In this document: positions 33,399 through 40,830 of the stretch, piece by piece | Position numbering within the stretch: the first letter of the stretch is position 1 | Layout of the letters: every line of letters starts with the position of its first letter | DNA from: CAYWOS01 sp964459985 | GTDB lineage: Bacteria > Bacillota > Clostridia > Christensenellales > Aristaeellaceae | Reading direction: 5' to 3' | Length of the DNA: 42,722 bases | NCBI GenBank assembly: GCA_964459985.1 | Contig: CAYWOS010000016.1 | Coordinates: 1-42,722 of the forward strand | Notes under the pieces: generated by a model | What the model was told of the DNA's origin: nothing | Database searches by the model: none | Seen by the model: only the letters and a program-made list of their open reading frames with translations | Made by a program: the position numbers and the translations under genes

Positions 33399-33434
33399 CC
33401 GGACGGATGCGCTTTCCTTATAACACAGGATTTT

Positions 33435-33455
33435 GTTATAGCTTAAAGCTATAAC
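33435..33455. promoter_or_regulatory. Palindromic operator-like site upstream of the importer operon
   Basis: GTTATAGCTT, one central base, AAGCTATAAC: a perfect 10-bp inverted repeat containing the T-N11-A form of LysR sites. Related half-sites flank it (TATAACA at 33420-33426, AATAAC-C-GTTATT at 33464-33476, just before the -35 box). The arrangement fits an activator site next to a promoter. Confidence 0.6.
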
Positions 33456-33474
33456 TGCAAATGAATAACCGTTA

Positions 33475-33504
33475 TTGGACAGGCGGGCGGCGTTCCGCTA
33501 TACT
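33475..33504 (+). promoter_or_regulatory. Promoter for the importer operon
   Basis: TTGGAC (33475-33480) with an 18-base spacer, or TGGACA with 17, and TATACT (33499-33504). The -35 box touches the palindromic half-sites. Confidence 0.6.
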
Positions 33505-33540
33505 GTGGTCGCAGCCTGAAGGAAAGGAAGGAACGATCCG

Positions 33541-33618
33541 ATGACGGGAAACGCGCCCGCCCCGGCGGACGGCCGGAAGACTTCGATCGCCGTCCTGTTT
33601 TATGAGGACCGAATGTGA
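33541..33618 (+). CDS. Possible 25-residue leader peptide
   Basis: A 25-codon frame starting with ATG after AAGGAAGGA, in the leader between the importer promoter and the binding-protein gene. The peptide (MTGNAPAPADG, then RKTSIAVLFYEDRM) has no codon run that would suggest classic attenuation. It may be a leader, a remnant or a chance frame. Confidence 0.3.
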   Translation: MTGNAPAPADGRKTSIAVLFYEDRM

Positions 33619-33679
33619 CGCCTTCCGTTTTCATCCGGGCGACAAACCGACAGATATAATGAAAGTTGAGGAAATGATC

Positions 33680-34582
33680 ATGAAAAAGTTTCTCTGCGCC
33701 GTGCTTTCCGCGCTGCTTGTTTTGTCTCTTTCGGCGACCGCGCTGGCGGCCGAGCCGGTGCTGATCGGCATCCCGGACGACGGCACGAATCTTTCCCGCG
33801 CCATCAAGCTGCTTGAAACGGCGGGGCTGATCACCGTCGATCCGAAAGCGGGCTACGCGCCCGAAATCGCCGACATTACGGATTATCTCTACAACATCGA
33901 GGTCGTCCCCACCTCCGCCAATACGCTGGCGTCCACGCTGGACGACTTCGCGGCGAGCACCATCAACGGCACGTTCGCCGTGCCCTACGGGCTGATTCCC
34001 TCCAAGGACGGTCTGCTGATCGAAAACCAGAGCGGGGGCAGCGACAATCCCTACGTCAATATCATCGTGGCGCGCACAGAGGACGTCGATAACGAAATCT
34101 ATAAGACCATCGTGGACGCCTATCATACGCAGTTGGTGGCGCAGTACATTCTGGAAGCGTACAACGAAACGTTCTTCCCCGCCTTCGCGTACGACGCCGG
34201 TTATACCGTGGAGGAGGACTTCGTCGCCGCCATCGACGAATACGTGAGCGATACGAAGAGCAAGACCGTCGTCAAGGTCGGCGTCTGCGGCGCGAACAAC
34301 AAAATGTGGAACGCCGTGCAGAAGATACTGGACGAGCGCGAAGCGAACATCTACATCGAGCTTGTCGAGTTCGACCTCTACTCCCTGCCCAACGACGCGC
34401 TGAACAACGGCGATATCGATCTGAACAATTTCCAGCACAAAGCGTACCTGAACGGCGAAATCAACGCCAACGGCTACGAATTGACCGTGATCGGCGATAC
34501 GTTGAGCGCGCCGCTCACGCTGTATTCCAAGAAGGTGGATTCCATCGACGCGCTCAAGGCGCTGGCGGGACCCGTCGAGTAA
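33680..34582 (+). CDS. Circularly permuted MetQ/NlpA-type substrate-binding protein
   Basis: 300 residues from the ATG at 33680, with a GAGGA site and a signal peptide (MKKFLCAVLSALLVLSLSAT...ALAA). The usual MetQ order is N-terminal lobe (VGxxxxxHxxI...FxxYxxPNxAL...DANxFQHxPYL...PLxLYSKK, SLDEL), then GxxVAIPNDPTNxxRAL and the second lobe. Here the second half comes first: VLIGIPDDGTNLSRAIKLLE at residues 27-46, TINGTFAVPYGLIPSKD at 94-110 and NPYVNIIVART at 123-133. The normal first half comes last: VVKVGVCGANNKMWNAVQKI at 197-216, VEFDLYSLPNDALNNGDIDL at 229-248, NNFQHKAYL at 249-257 and APLTLYSKKVDSIDALKALA at 277-296. Total length is that of one normal protein. No lipobox Cys is seen. 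Ligand unknown. Confidence 0.9.
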   Translation: MKKFLCAVLSALLVLSLSATALAAEPVLIGIPDDGTNLSRAIKLLETAGLITVDPKAGYAPEIADITDYLYNIEVVPTSANTLASTLDDFAASTINGTFAVPYGLIPSKDGLLIENQSGGSDNPYVNIIVARTEDVDNEIYKTIVDAYHTQLVAQYILEAYNETFFPAFAYDAGYTVEEDFVAAIDEYVSDTKSKTVVKVGVCGANNKMWNAVQKILDEREANIYIELVEFDLYSLPNDALNNGDIDLNNFQHKAYLNGEINANGYELTVIGDTLSAPLTLYSKKVDSIDALKALAGPVE

Positions 34583-34691
34583 TCGTCCGGGCGGTCGGAT
34601 TTGCCGGCGTCGCGCGCAGTCCGCGCGGCGCCGGCGCACTTTCGGATAAGGGGCGCGGAGCGATGAAGCACGGGCGCTCCGGAGGATGGGC

Positions 34692-35771
34692 ATGATCGAA
34701 ATCAAACGGCTGAACAAAACCTTTTCATTGGGCGGCAAGGCGGTGATCGCCCTCAAAGACGTCGATCTCACCGTCGAGGACGGTGAGATTTTCGGCGTGA
34801 TCGGCTATTCCGGCGCCGGCAAATCGACGCTGGTTCGCTGCGTTAACCTGCTCGAAACGCCGGACAACGGCAGCATCCGGGTGGGCGATACGGGCGAAAT
34901 CGAAATCAGGAACGGGAAAGCCTTCCTGAACGGACGCCCCATGACGGAAAAGCAGCTCATGCGGCTGCGCCGCAGCGTGGGGATGATTTTCCAGCATTTT
35001 AACCTGCTGGACCGCAGCACCGTGTTTGAAAACATCGCGTATCCCCTGCGCTATCACGGGATGAAGCGGGAGGAAATCGATAAGCGCGTGACGGAACTGC
35101 TGGCGCTTGTCGATCTTGAGGACAAGCGCGACGCGTACCCCGCCCAGCTCTCGGGCGGCCAGAAGCAGCGCGTCGCCATCGCCCGCGCGCTCGCCAACAA
35201 CCCGCGCGTGCTGTTGTCGGACGAGGCGACCTCGGCGCTCGATCCCGACGCGACCGAGGCCATTCTGTCGCTTCTGCGCAGGCTCAACGAGCAGCTCGGG
35301 CTGACGGTGGTGCTCATCACGCACGAAATGTCCGTCATCAAGGCGGTGTGCCACCGCGTGGCGGTCATGGAGGAGGGCGAAGTGGTCGAGCAGGGCACGG
35401 CCTACGACATCTTCTCGCATCCGCAGCAGGAGATCACGCGCCGCTTTGTGTCCTCGGCCTCCGCCATGGGCAAACTGGACGCCATGATCGCCGACCGCGC
35501 CGAGATTGTGAAACTGAAGCCGGGGCAGAAGCTCGTTCGCCTAACCTTCCGTCAGGACGCCGTGGGCGATTCCGTGATCTCCAAGATATCGCGTGATTAT
35601 CAGGTCGATCTGAACATCGTGCTGGCGAACGTCGACGTGCTGCAGGGCAGCTCGCTGGGGCATCTGGCGGCCATCATAGGCGGCGGCGAGGAGAATATCA
35701 GCGGCGCGCTGAACTACTTGAGCGCGCATCATATCGAGACGGAGGTGCTTGCGGATGGAACAGATAATTAA
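34692..35771 (+). CDS. metN: Methionine-type importer ATP-binding protein MetN
   Basis: 359 residues from the ATG at 34692, chosen over the ATG at 34686 because GGAGG lies at a workable distance only from the former. Walker A GYSGAGKST (38-46), Q-loop VGMIFQHFNLL, signature LSGGQKQRVAIARAL, Walker B VLLSDEATSALD and the switch His in LITHEMSVI are all present. The C-terminal NIL domain (about 275-350) is the regulatory ligand-sensing domain of MetN. An insertion near 66-95 (GEIEIRNGKAFLNGRPMTEK) follows the first strand pair. The stop overlaps the start of metI. Confidence 0.93.
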   Translation: MIEIKRLNKTFSLGGKAVIALKDVDLTVEDGEIFGVIGYSGAGKSTLVRCVNLLETPDNGSIRVGDTGEIEIRNGKAFLNGRPMTEKQLMRLRRSVGMIFQHFNLLDRSTVFENIAYPLRYHGMKREEIDKRVTELLALVDLEDKRDAYPAQLSGGQKQRVAIARALANNPRVLLSDEATSALDPDATEAILSLLRRLNEQLGLTVVLITHEMSVIKAVCHRVAVMEEGEVVEQGTAYDIFSHPQQEITRRFVSSASAMGKLDAMIADRAEIVKLKPGQKLVRLTFRQDAVGDSVISKISRDYQVDLNIVLANVDVLQGSSLGHLAAIIGGGEENISGALNYLSAHHIETEVLADGTDN

Positions 35772-36462
35772 GGATATCATGCCCAACGTGTACGCGTACC
35801 GCGCGCGCTTTTTCACCAGCTGCGAAGCGACCTTCCGGATGTTCCTCTACGCCGGGCTGATTTCCTTTGCGATTGGCTTGCTGTTCGGCATCCTGCTGAC
35901 GGTCACCAAGGAGGGCGGCGTCCGCCCCAACACGATCGTTTACCGGCTGATTTCCGCCGTGGTGAACGTTTTGCGCTCCGTGCCGTTCATTATTCTGCTC
36001 ATCTTCCTCATCCCCCTGACGCGCCTCATCGTGAACACCGCCATCGGCGTCAAGGGCGCGATCCTGCCCCTGGTGTTCGGCACGGTGCCGTTCTTCAGCC
36101 GTCAGGTGGAAGCGGCGCTCGCGGGCGTCGATCCCGGCAAGGTGGAGGCGGCGCGCAGCATGGGCAGCAGCGCCGCCGGGATCATCCTGCGCGTGTATCT
36201 GCACGAGGCCGTCCCCGATCTGATCCGCGTGACGACGATCACCGGCATCAGCCTGATCGGGCTGACCACCATGGCGGGCGCGGTGGGCGCCGGCGGTCTG
36301 GGCAGCTTCGCCATCAACTACGGCCAAAACCAGAATCATCAGGACATCGTCAACGTCTGCGTTCTCGTCCTGCTGGTGGCGGTCTGCCTGCTTCAGGCGC
36401 TGGGCTCGGGGCTGGCCAAGCGCACCACCAACCGCGCGCTGTTTACGCGCCGGTCCTCGTAA
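35755..36462 (+). CDS. metI: Methionine-type importer permease MetI
   Basis: 235 residues from the ATG at 35755; GGAGG lies nine bases before, inside metN. Five membrane helices and the EAA loop (EAARSMGSSAAGIILRVYLH) fit MetI; SVPFIILLIFLIPLTRLIV and LIGLTTMAGAVGAGGLGSFA are family hallmarks. It forms the homodimeric channel of the importer with MetN in the cytoplasmic membrane. Confidence 0.94.
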   Translation: MEQIIKDIMPNVYAYRARFFTSCEATFRMFLYAGLISFAIGLLFGILLTVTKEGGVRPNTIVYRLISAVVNVLRSVPFIILLIFLIPLTRLIVNTAIGVKGAILPLVFGTVPFFSRQVEAALAGVDPGKVEAARSMGSSAAGIILRVYLHEAVPDLIRVTTITGISLIGLTTMAGAVGAGGLGSFAINYGQNQNHQDIVNVCVLVLLVAVCLLQALGSGLAKRTTNRALFTRRSS

Positions 36463-36487
36463 TTGCCGGAAAGGAGACGATCGGCTG

Positions 36488-37678
36488 ATGAACGAACGCG
36501 AGATGATTATTTCGTACGCCGGGGAGCGTCAGGCTGTCTACGAACGGCTGGCGCTGGATATCCACGCGCATCCCGAGGTCAGCAATTACGAATTCTTCGC
36601 CTGCGAGCAGCTGACGAAACGGCTGGCGGAAGAGGGCTTTGCGGTCACAACCGACGTGGCGGGGCACAGGACGGGATTCGTCGCGTCGTACCGCGCCGAA
36701 AAGCCCGGGCCCGTGCTGGTTTTCCTGGCGGAGTACGACGCGCTGGCGGGACTGGGGCACGGCTGCGGCCATAACCTGTTCGGCGCGATCTCCGCGCTGG
36801 CGGCGGCGAGCCTCAAGCAGGTGATCGACAGGACGGGCGGCGAAGTGCGCGTGTACGGCACGCCCGGCGAGGAAGGCGGCGAAAACGGCAGCGCGAAGGG
36901 CAGTTTTGTCCGCGAGGGGTTTTTGCGCGACGTCGACGCCGCGCTGTGCGCGCATCCCGGCTCGGGGCGCGATTCGCTCACGCCCAAATCGCTGGTCTGC
37001 GCGCCGGTCGATATCGAGTTTCACGGCCGCGCGGCGCACGCTTCGGCCGCGCCCGAAAAGGGCGTCAACGCGCTGGACGCGCTCATTCTCACCTATAACG
37101 GCATCAACGCCCTGCGGCAGCATCTCGAACCGGATATTCAGATCCATGGCATTATTGTCAACGGCGGCGACGCGCCCAATATCGTGCCCGAGTACGCGCG
37201 CGCCCGGTTTTATCTGCGGTCGGCGACCGTCCCGCAAATGAACGCGCTGTGGCCGAAGATCGAGCGGATCGTGCAGGGCGCGGCGCTGATGACGGGCGCG
37301 GAGGGCGGCATGAAGGCGTTCCAGAACCGCGTGGAAAACACCGTGCCGACCGCCGGATTCGATCGCGTGTATCAGGAGGTCATGCGCCGATTGGGCACGG
37401 AGGCGTATTGGCCGGACAAGCAGGACGAGCGCGGCTCGACCGACTGCGGCAATATCTCGCAGGTCGTGCCGACCATACAGCCCCACATTTCCATTTCCGA
37501 CGCGCCGATCCCCCCGCACAGCGAGGCGTTTGTCGCCGCGTCCTGCTCGCGGACAGGGCTGGACGCCGTGGGACGCGGGGCGAAAGCGCTTGCGCTGACC
37601 GCGCTGGAATTGATCGAGAATCCGGCGCTTCTGCGGGACATCCGCGCGGAGCACCAAAGAAACGTCGCCGCCCAATAG
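36488..37678 (+). CDS. M20-family amidohydrolase
   Basis: 396 residues. AEYDALAGLGHGCGHNLFGA holds the metal-binding Asp and His residues; GTPGEEGGENGSAKG carries the catalytic Glu pair, CAHPGSGRDSL a further ligand, and FHGRAAHASAAPEKGVNALD the dimerisation-domain motif of the AbgA/AbgB-like and N-acyl-amino-acid amidohydrolase group. It is cytoplasmic. As the last gene of the importer operon (AAGGAG site, 25 bases after metI) it probably hydrolyses an imported N-acyl or amide-linked amino acid. Comparable importer-plus-M20 operons in Bacilli deal with sulfur compounds; that link here is inference. Confidence 0.92.
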   Translation: MNEREMIISYAGERQAVYERLALDIHAHPEVSNYEFFACEQLTKRLAEEGFAVTTDVAGHRTGFVASYRAEKPGPVLVFLAEYDALAGLGHGCGHNLFGAISALAAASLKQVIDRTGGEVRVYGTPGEEGGENGSAKGSFVREGFLRDVDAALCAHPGSGRDSLTPKSLVCAPVDIEFHGRAAHASAAPEKGVNALDALILTYNGINALRQHLEPDIQIHGIIVNGGDAPNIVPEYARARFYLRSATVPQMNALWPKIERIVQGAALMTGAEGGMKAFQNRVENTVPTAGFDRVYQEVMRRLGTEAYWPDKQDERGSTDCGNISQVVPTIQPHISISDAPIPPHSEAFVAASCSRTGLDAVGRGAKALALTALELIENPALLRDIRAEHQRNVAAQ

Positions 37679-37705
37679 CGCGGACGCATCCCTCGCCGCA
37701 ATGCG

Positions 37706-37810
37706 CGATCATCACCGTCAGCCGCCCGGGTCAACCTGATACCAGCGTGGCGCGATCAGCACGATCATCACCGTCAGCCGCCCGGGTCAACCCGGTACCC
37801 GCGCGGCGCG
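37706..37810. repeat. Tandem duplication of a 56-bp unit
   Basis: 31 bases are exactly repeated at 37706-37736 and 37762-37792 (both start CGATCATCACCGTCAGCC), and the following 18 bases are similar (TGATACCAGCGTGGCGCG and CGGTACCCGCGCGGCGCG). It lies between the M20 gene and the VOC gene and contains no gene. Confidence 0.85.
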
Positions 37811-37870
37811 CTTCCTAAAACGGCTGCCGCCGTCCGTCCGCGCAGGACGTGGCGGGGAAAGAGACATACC

Positions 37871-38281
37871 ATGAAATTCATCCATAAGCTTTGTTTTGAC
37901 GGCTGCGGGGACGACGCCATCCGCCTGTATAGCGAGGTGTTCGGCTGCACGGTGCGCAGCCTTCTCCATTACCGCGACGCCGTGGCGAACGGCTGGGAGC
38001 CGCCGCGCCCCGATATAGACGGCTATGTCTATCACAGCGAGCTTCTGTTCGGCGACGCGGAGGTCAGGATTGCAGACGCGCCCGGCGAGGAAGCCGAATG
38101 GACGCGCAAAACCGAGCATCTGATCGGCATGGACACCGCCGGGGAGGTAGAGCGGGCGTTTATGCTGCTTGCCCGCGACGGGACGGTGCTTCAGCCGTTG
38201 GAACACCCGCCGTACATGGTCGTCATCGGCAAGGTCCGGGATCGGTTCGGCGTGATCTGGACGCTGATGTGCGATTTCTGA
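37871..38281 (+). CDS. VOC-fold (PhnB/glyoxalase-like) protein
   Basis: 136 residues. Beta-alpha-beta-beta-beta halves of the vicinal-oxygen-chelate fold are visible: DDAIRLYSEVFGCTVRSLLH and HSELLFGDAEVRIADAPGEE in the first half, EVERAFMLLARDGTVLQPLE and VVIGKVRDRFGVIWTLMCDF in the second. The DAIRLYSEVFG and DRFGVIW segments match the PhnB-like/DUF1338-free VOC proteins, often small-molecule-binding enzymes or resistance proteins. The substrate is unknown. The ribosome binding site (GGGGAAAGAG) is moderate. Confidence 0.85.
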   Translation: MKFIHKLCFDGCGDDAIRLYSEVFGCTVRSLLHYRDAVANGWEPPRPDIDGYVYHSELLFGDAEVRIADAPGEEAEWTRKTEHLIGMDTAGEVERAFMLLARDGTVLQPLEHPPYMVVIGKVRDRFGVIWTLMCDF

Positions 38282-38420
38282 CCGGCCAAGGAGGCGGCGC
38301 GTCGTCTGCCGGAAACGGCGCGGGCGCGCATGCGGCGCGCCGTATGAGCCACCGTTCTTTTGACGGCGCAAGCGCTTGACGCGCCCGTTCCGCGCGCCCG
38401 CAGGCGGCTTGCCGGAGAAG

Positions 38421-38443
38421 CCGCCGCCCGATCGGCGGGTTTT
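38421..38443 (+). terminator. Likely terminator of the VOC gene
   Basis: CCGCCG (38421-38426) pairs with CGGCGG (38433-38438), followed by GTTTT. The stem is short, so termination is uncertain. Confidence 0.45.
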
Positions 38444-38518
38444 CCGCGCGGGGTGATCGCTTACGACAGCCGCAAAAGCGCGGTCAGCGATTATCACAAA
38501 GCAGGAAAAACGTGCAAG

Positions 38519-38571
38519 CCGCAAAAATGAAAGCTTCATTTTTGCGGAGGGTGTCGACTTTGTCGACACCC
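38519..38571. repeat. Double-hairpin element
   Basis: Two adjacent perfect palindromic hairpins, the first with CCGCAAAAATGAA arms around AGC, the second with GGGTGTCGAC arms around TTT, separated by a single A. The compact arrangement suggests a mobile REP-like unit rather than a terminator. Confidence 0.7.
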
Positions 38572-38680
38572 TGACCGACGGCAAAGCCGCCGATTCAATT
38601 CCGCAGGGGCGTCCCCCGCCCCTTTGCTCGCAGGGCAATAGCTTTGCAGGCGATTGCCCTGTTTCTCTACGGAGCGTCGA

Positions 38681-38709
38681 TTGCTTTCCGCCGATTTTTG
38701 AGGTATCAT
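38681..38709 (+). promoter_or_regulatory. Sigma-A-type promoter for the flavodoxin-like gene
   Basis: TTGCTT (38681-38686), a 17-base spacer and TATCAT (38704-38709), 34 bases before the start codon. Confidence 0.6.
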
Positions 38710-38743
38710 CGGCAGGAAAACCGGCGGCAAAGGAAGCGTTTTT

Positions 38744-39442
38744 ATGAGGATTCTCCTGTTGAACGGCTCGCCCAAGGGCGAAAAAAGCGACACGATGCAC
38801 ATCACCCGCGCCTTTCTGGACGGGATGAACGACGTGTCGGAGAACGAAATCCGATATCTGGACGTGATGTCGCGGCACATCGAGTATTGTCGCGGCGATC
38901 TGCAATGCATGCGAAACGGCGGGACATGCATTCACAATGACGATATGGCGGAAATACTGCGGGACATCCTCGCGTGCGATCTGCTGTTGTTCAGCTTCCC
39001 TCTGTACGGATTCGGCATTCCCGCGCCGCTCAAGGCGCTTTTGGACAGAACGCTGCCGCTCGGCTCGCTCGCCATGCGCAAGGCCGGCGACCGCTATGAA
39101 CACGTGGCGCAGGCGGATTTCTCGCATCTGCGGTACTGCGTGATCAGCGGATGCGGCTTCCCCCACGCCGAGCACAATTTCGAAGCGCTGCGGCTCGAAT
39201 TCCAACTGCGGTTCCCGCGCGGCGTATTCATCCTGACGGTGCCCCAAGCGCCGATGCTGAACGCGCCCGAAGCGGAAAGCGTGACGAAGCCGTTTCTCGA
39301 GCTTGTCCGGCAGGCGGGCCGCGCGTACGCGCGGAACGGCCGCGTGTCTGACGAGCTCATGGCAAAGCTGGCCGTGCCGATGATCCCGGACGAAACATAC
39401 GCCGCGATCTGCAACGCAAACGCGGCCTCCGCCATCCGCTGA
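38744..39442 (+). CDS. Flavodoxin-like NAD(P)H-dependent FMN reductase
   Basis: 232 residues. The FMN phosphate loop is LLLNGSPKGEKSDT at residues 4-17, and CDLLLFSFPLYGFGIPAPLK, with ALLDRTLPLG after it, is the isoalloxazine-binding loop of the flavodoxin_2/FMN_red group. Cysteines in EYCRGDLQCMRNGGTCIHND resemble the compact Cys motif of iron-sulfur flavoproteins, but the spacing C-x5-C-x6-C lacks a fourth clear Cys, so a cluster is doubtful. Cytoplasmic electron-transfer enzyme; partner unknown. It has its own promoter. Confidence 0.87.
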   Translation: MRILLLNGSPKGEKSDTMHITRAFLDGMNDVSENEIRYLDVMSRHIEYCRGDLQCMRNGGTCIHNDDMAEILRDILACDLLLFSFPLYGFGIPAPLKALLDRTLPLGSLAMRKAGDRYEHVAQADFSHLRYCVISGCGFPHAEHNFEALRLEFQLRFPRGVFILTVPQAPMLNAPEAESVTKPFLELVRQAGRAYARNGRVSDELMAKLAVPMIPDETYAAICNANAASAIR

Positions 39443-39570
39443 AGGCATCGGGAGCAAATACCGCCCGGCTAACGATCGATTTCGCACAAACGTATAGCGC
39501 AAGCGCCGAAGATCAACCGATATTGTGGATTGAACAACTGTGTTCCTGTGGAATAGATGCAATTCAAAAG

Positions 39571-39586
39571 CGCCCCCGGAGGGGCG
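39571..39586 (-). terminator. Terminator of the CPCC gene
   Basis: CGCCCC (39571-39576) pairs with GGGGCG (39581-39586). On the - strand it is followed by CTTTTG, just after the stop codon of the CPCC gene. Confidence 0.65.
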
Positions 39587-39588
39587 AT

Positions 39589-39777
39589 TTAGTGAACCCA
39601 TATACCTTTTCGGTATGCTTCCTTCGCTTCTTCTATGGACATCTTATTAGCTCCCGTTCGTTCGCGACCGGGCGTTTCGGTGTGGTCGTTCTGCCAGCCG
39701 CATTCCTCGCAGATGTCAAAATCCTCGACCTCCGTCTTCCCGCAGCACGGGCAGGGAATTTTAGAGATTCCTGTCAT
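39589..39777 (-). CDS. Small CPCC-type cysteine-rich protein
   Basis: 62 residues from the ATG at 39777, eight bases after GGAGG; a GTG two codons earlier is too close to that site. ISKIPCPCCGKTEVEDFDIC, then EECGWQND, is the signature of the CPCC Cys-rich family (two C-x2-C knuckles, then W-x-ND), followed by an NKMSIEEAKEAYRKG tail also typical. It presumably binds zinc. Its role is not established. It marks the start of the small-gene accessory region. Confidence 0.85.
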   Translation of the reverse strand: MTGISKIPCPCCGKTEVEDFDICEECGWQNDHTETPGRERTGANKMSIEEAKEAYRKGIWVH

Positions 39778-39861
39778 GCTCACCCCTCCAATGTTTTTTT
39801 CTCGACGGGACGAAAAACGTCTTCATTGTTCCGTCCGGATCACCGATTACAAGTTTATTCC

Positions 39862-39893
39862 TTGACAACTCACATCCCCGCGAGGGGGATGAC
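39862..39893 (-). CRISPR. Solitary CRISPR repeat copy
   Basis: Bases 39866-39893 are identical to 28 bases of the 32-base repeat of the array at 42371, in the same orientation. The remaining four bases, at the crRNA-handle end, read TTGA where the array has ATTT. No second copy is found at the expected spacing on either side. It is 2,477 bases from the first repeat of the array. Confidence 0.9.
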
Positions 39894-39939
39894 GCGTGGG
39901 GCGACTTGTCGGGATTCGACATGGAAGGACACCCGTTAG

Positions 39940-40794
39940 TTAATGCGATGGGTTGAGCGTTACGCCGTCCGCGAAGAATACGAAACCATAATCCGCCGCA
40001 TACGTTGAGACAATGATAGATTCGCTCGTGGTGTCAAAGTAATCGCCTGCCCTGAATTGGACGTTGCGCGCTTCATGTTCGGATAGAAACGACTGCGCGG
40101 ATTCTACGACAACGCGGGTTGAGCTAAGCCATTTCCATTCTGTACCATATCCCCACCACCAAGGCCCCTCGTCCGCCTCGATATGCCAAAATCCTGCCGG
40201 TATGTCCTGCCCGATGGTGTACAATCCTTTCCCGATCTTCACGGACTGATAGGACGGGAGCGCGGCGATGCTGTCTTCAATGCGTTTTGCCAGATCGATC
40301 AAAGCGGAGAATGACAACCCATGAAGGCGGGAATCGATATCCGGTGTTTCCTCCTTGGTCCATGTGAAGCCGTTGACATCGCTCCCGGCCTTTGTGAATG
40401 CGCAAGGGCATATCGTTACATCAAGATAGCATTTTTCGAGAAGCGTTACGTTTCCACTTGCATAGGTATTGTAGAAGTCCGCATATCGCGACACATTATA
40501 ACCGCCGGTCGCCAAATTATCGGCTTGATACAATATGCCGCCGCTAAATGTACTCACATTATGAACCATAACGTACCGCCCCGCCGGGATGTCGATTCCG
40601 ACGCGGTACATACCTTCGGGTATGCCGACGACGTCCCATTCATCTGATGACCACATGGCGAGGTTGATGTCCTCGCGCAGGGCGATCAATTCGTCGTATG
40701 TCATGCCGGACAGATCGATGTCCGATGAAGCGAACGCGGTGGGCACGGCGAGCAGGAGCATGAGACACAGGATCGCCGAGATGGTTTTCTGCAT
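39940..40794 (-). CDS. Secreted protein with two related IPAG domains
   Basis: 284 residues from an ATG after GGAGG, with a signal peptide (MQKTISAILCLMLLLAVPTAFA). GMTYDELIALREDINLAMW is followed by VPEG-type segments: EGMYRVGIDIPAGRYVMVHN in the first half, and KGLYTIGQDIPAGFWHIEAD in the second. A second LSFSALIDLAKRIEDSI helix precedes the second copy, so the mature protein is an internal duplication of a helix plus beta-domain unit. This type is frequent as secreted or surface proteins of gut Clostridia; its function is unknown. Codon use is more AT-rich than in the left part of the window. Confidence 0.8.
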   Translation of the reverse strand: MQKTISAILCLMLLLAVPTAFASSDIDLSGMTYDELIALREDINLAMWSSDEWDVVGIPEGMYRVGIDIPAGRYVMVHNVSTFSGGILYQADNLATGGYNVSRYADFYNTYASGNVTLLEKCYLDVTICPCAFTKAGSDVNGFTWTKEETPDIDSRLHGLSFSALIDLAKRIEDSIAALPSYQSVKIGKGLYTIGQDIPAGFWHIEADEGPWWWGYGTEWKWLSSTRVVVESAQSFLSEHEARNVQFRAGDYFDTTSESIIVSTYAADYGFVFFADGVTLNPSH

Positions 40795-40830
40795 GGTGAT
40801 GCACCTCCATTTGTTGTGATGTATATCCGG

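Larger units (their letters stand above)
38282..38743. other. Intergenic region rich in hairpins, no gene seen
   Basis: 462 bases without a credible gene. Inverted repeats in order: GGCGGCTT/AAGCCGCC (38403-38425), a terminator-like hairpin (38421-38443), a perfect 13-bp arm pair CCGCAAAAATGAA/TTCATTTTTGCGG (38519-38547), a perfect 10-bp pair GGGTGTCGAC/GTCGACACCC (38549-38571), GGGGCG/CGCCCC (38606-38622) and CAGGGCAAT/ATTGCCCTG (38631-38661). This looks like a composite of non-coding repeat elements. The promoter of the next gene is at its right end. Confidence 0.75.

Noticed and set aside
33680..34582. Idea that the MetQ-like protein is a fusion of two truncated copies
   Set aside because: Each half occurs once and together they make one complete domain set at normal total length, so a circular permutation is the simpler description.
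39862..39867. TTGACA at the edge of the solitary repeat as a -35 box
   Set aside because: No -10-like hexamer lies 16-18 bases downstream on the + strand, and no + strand gene follows.
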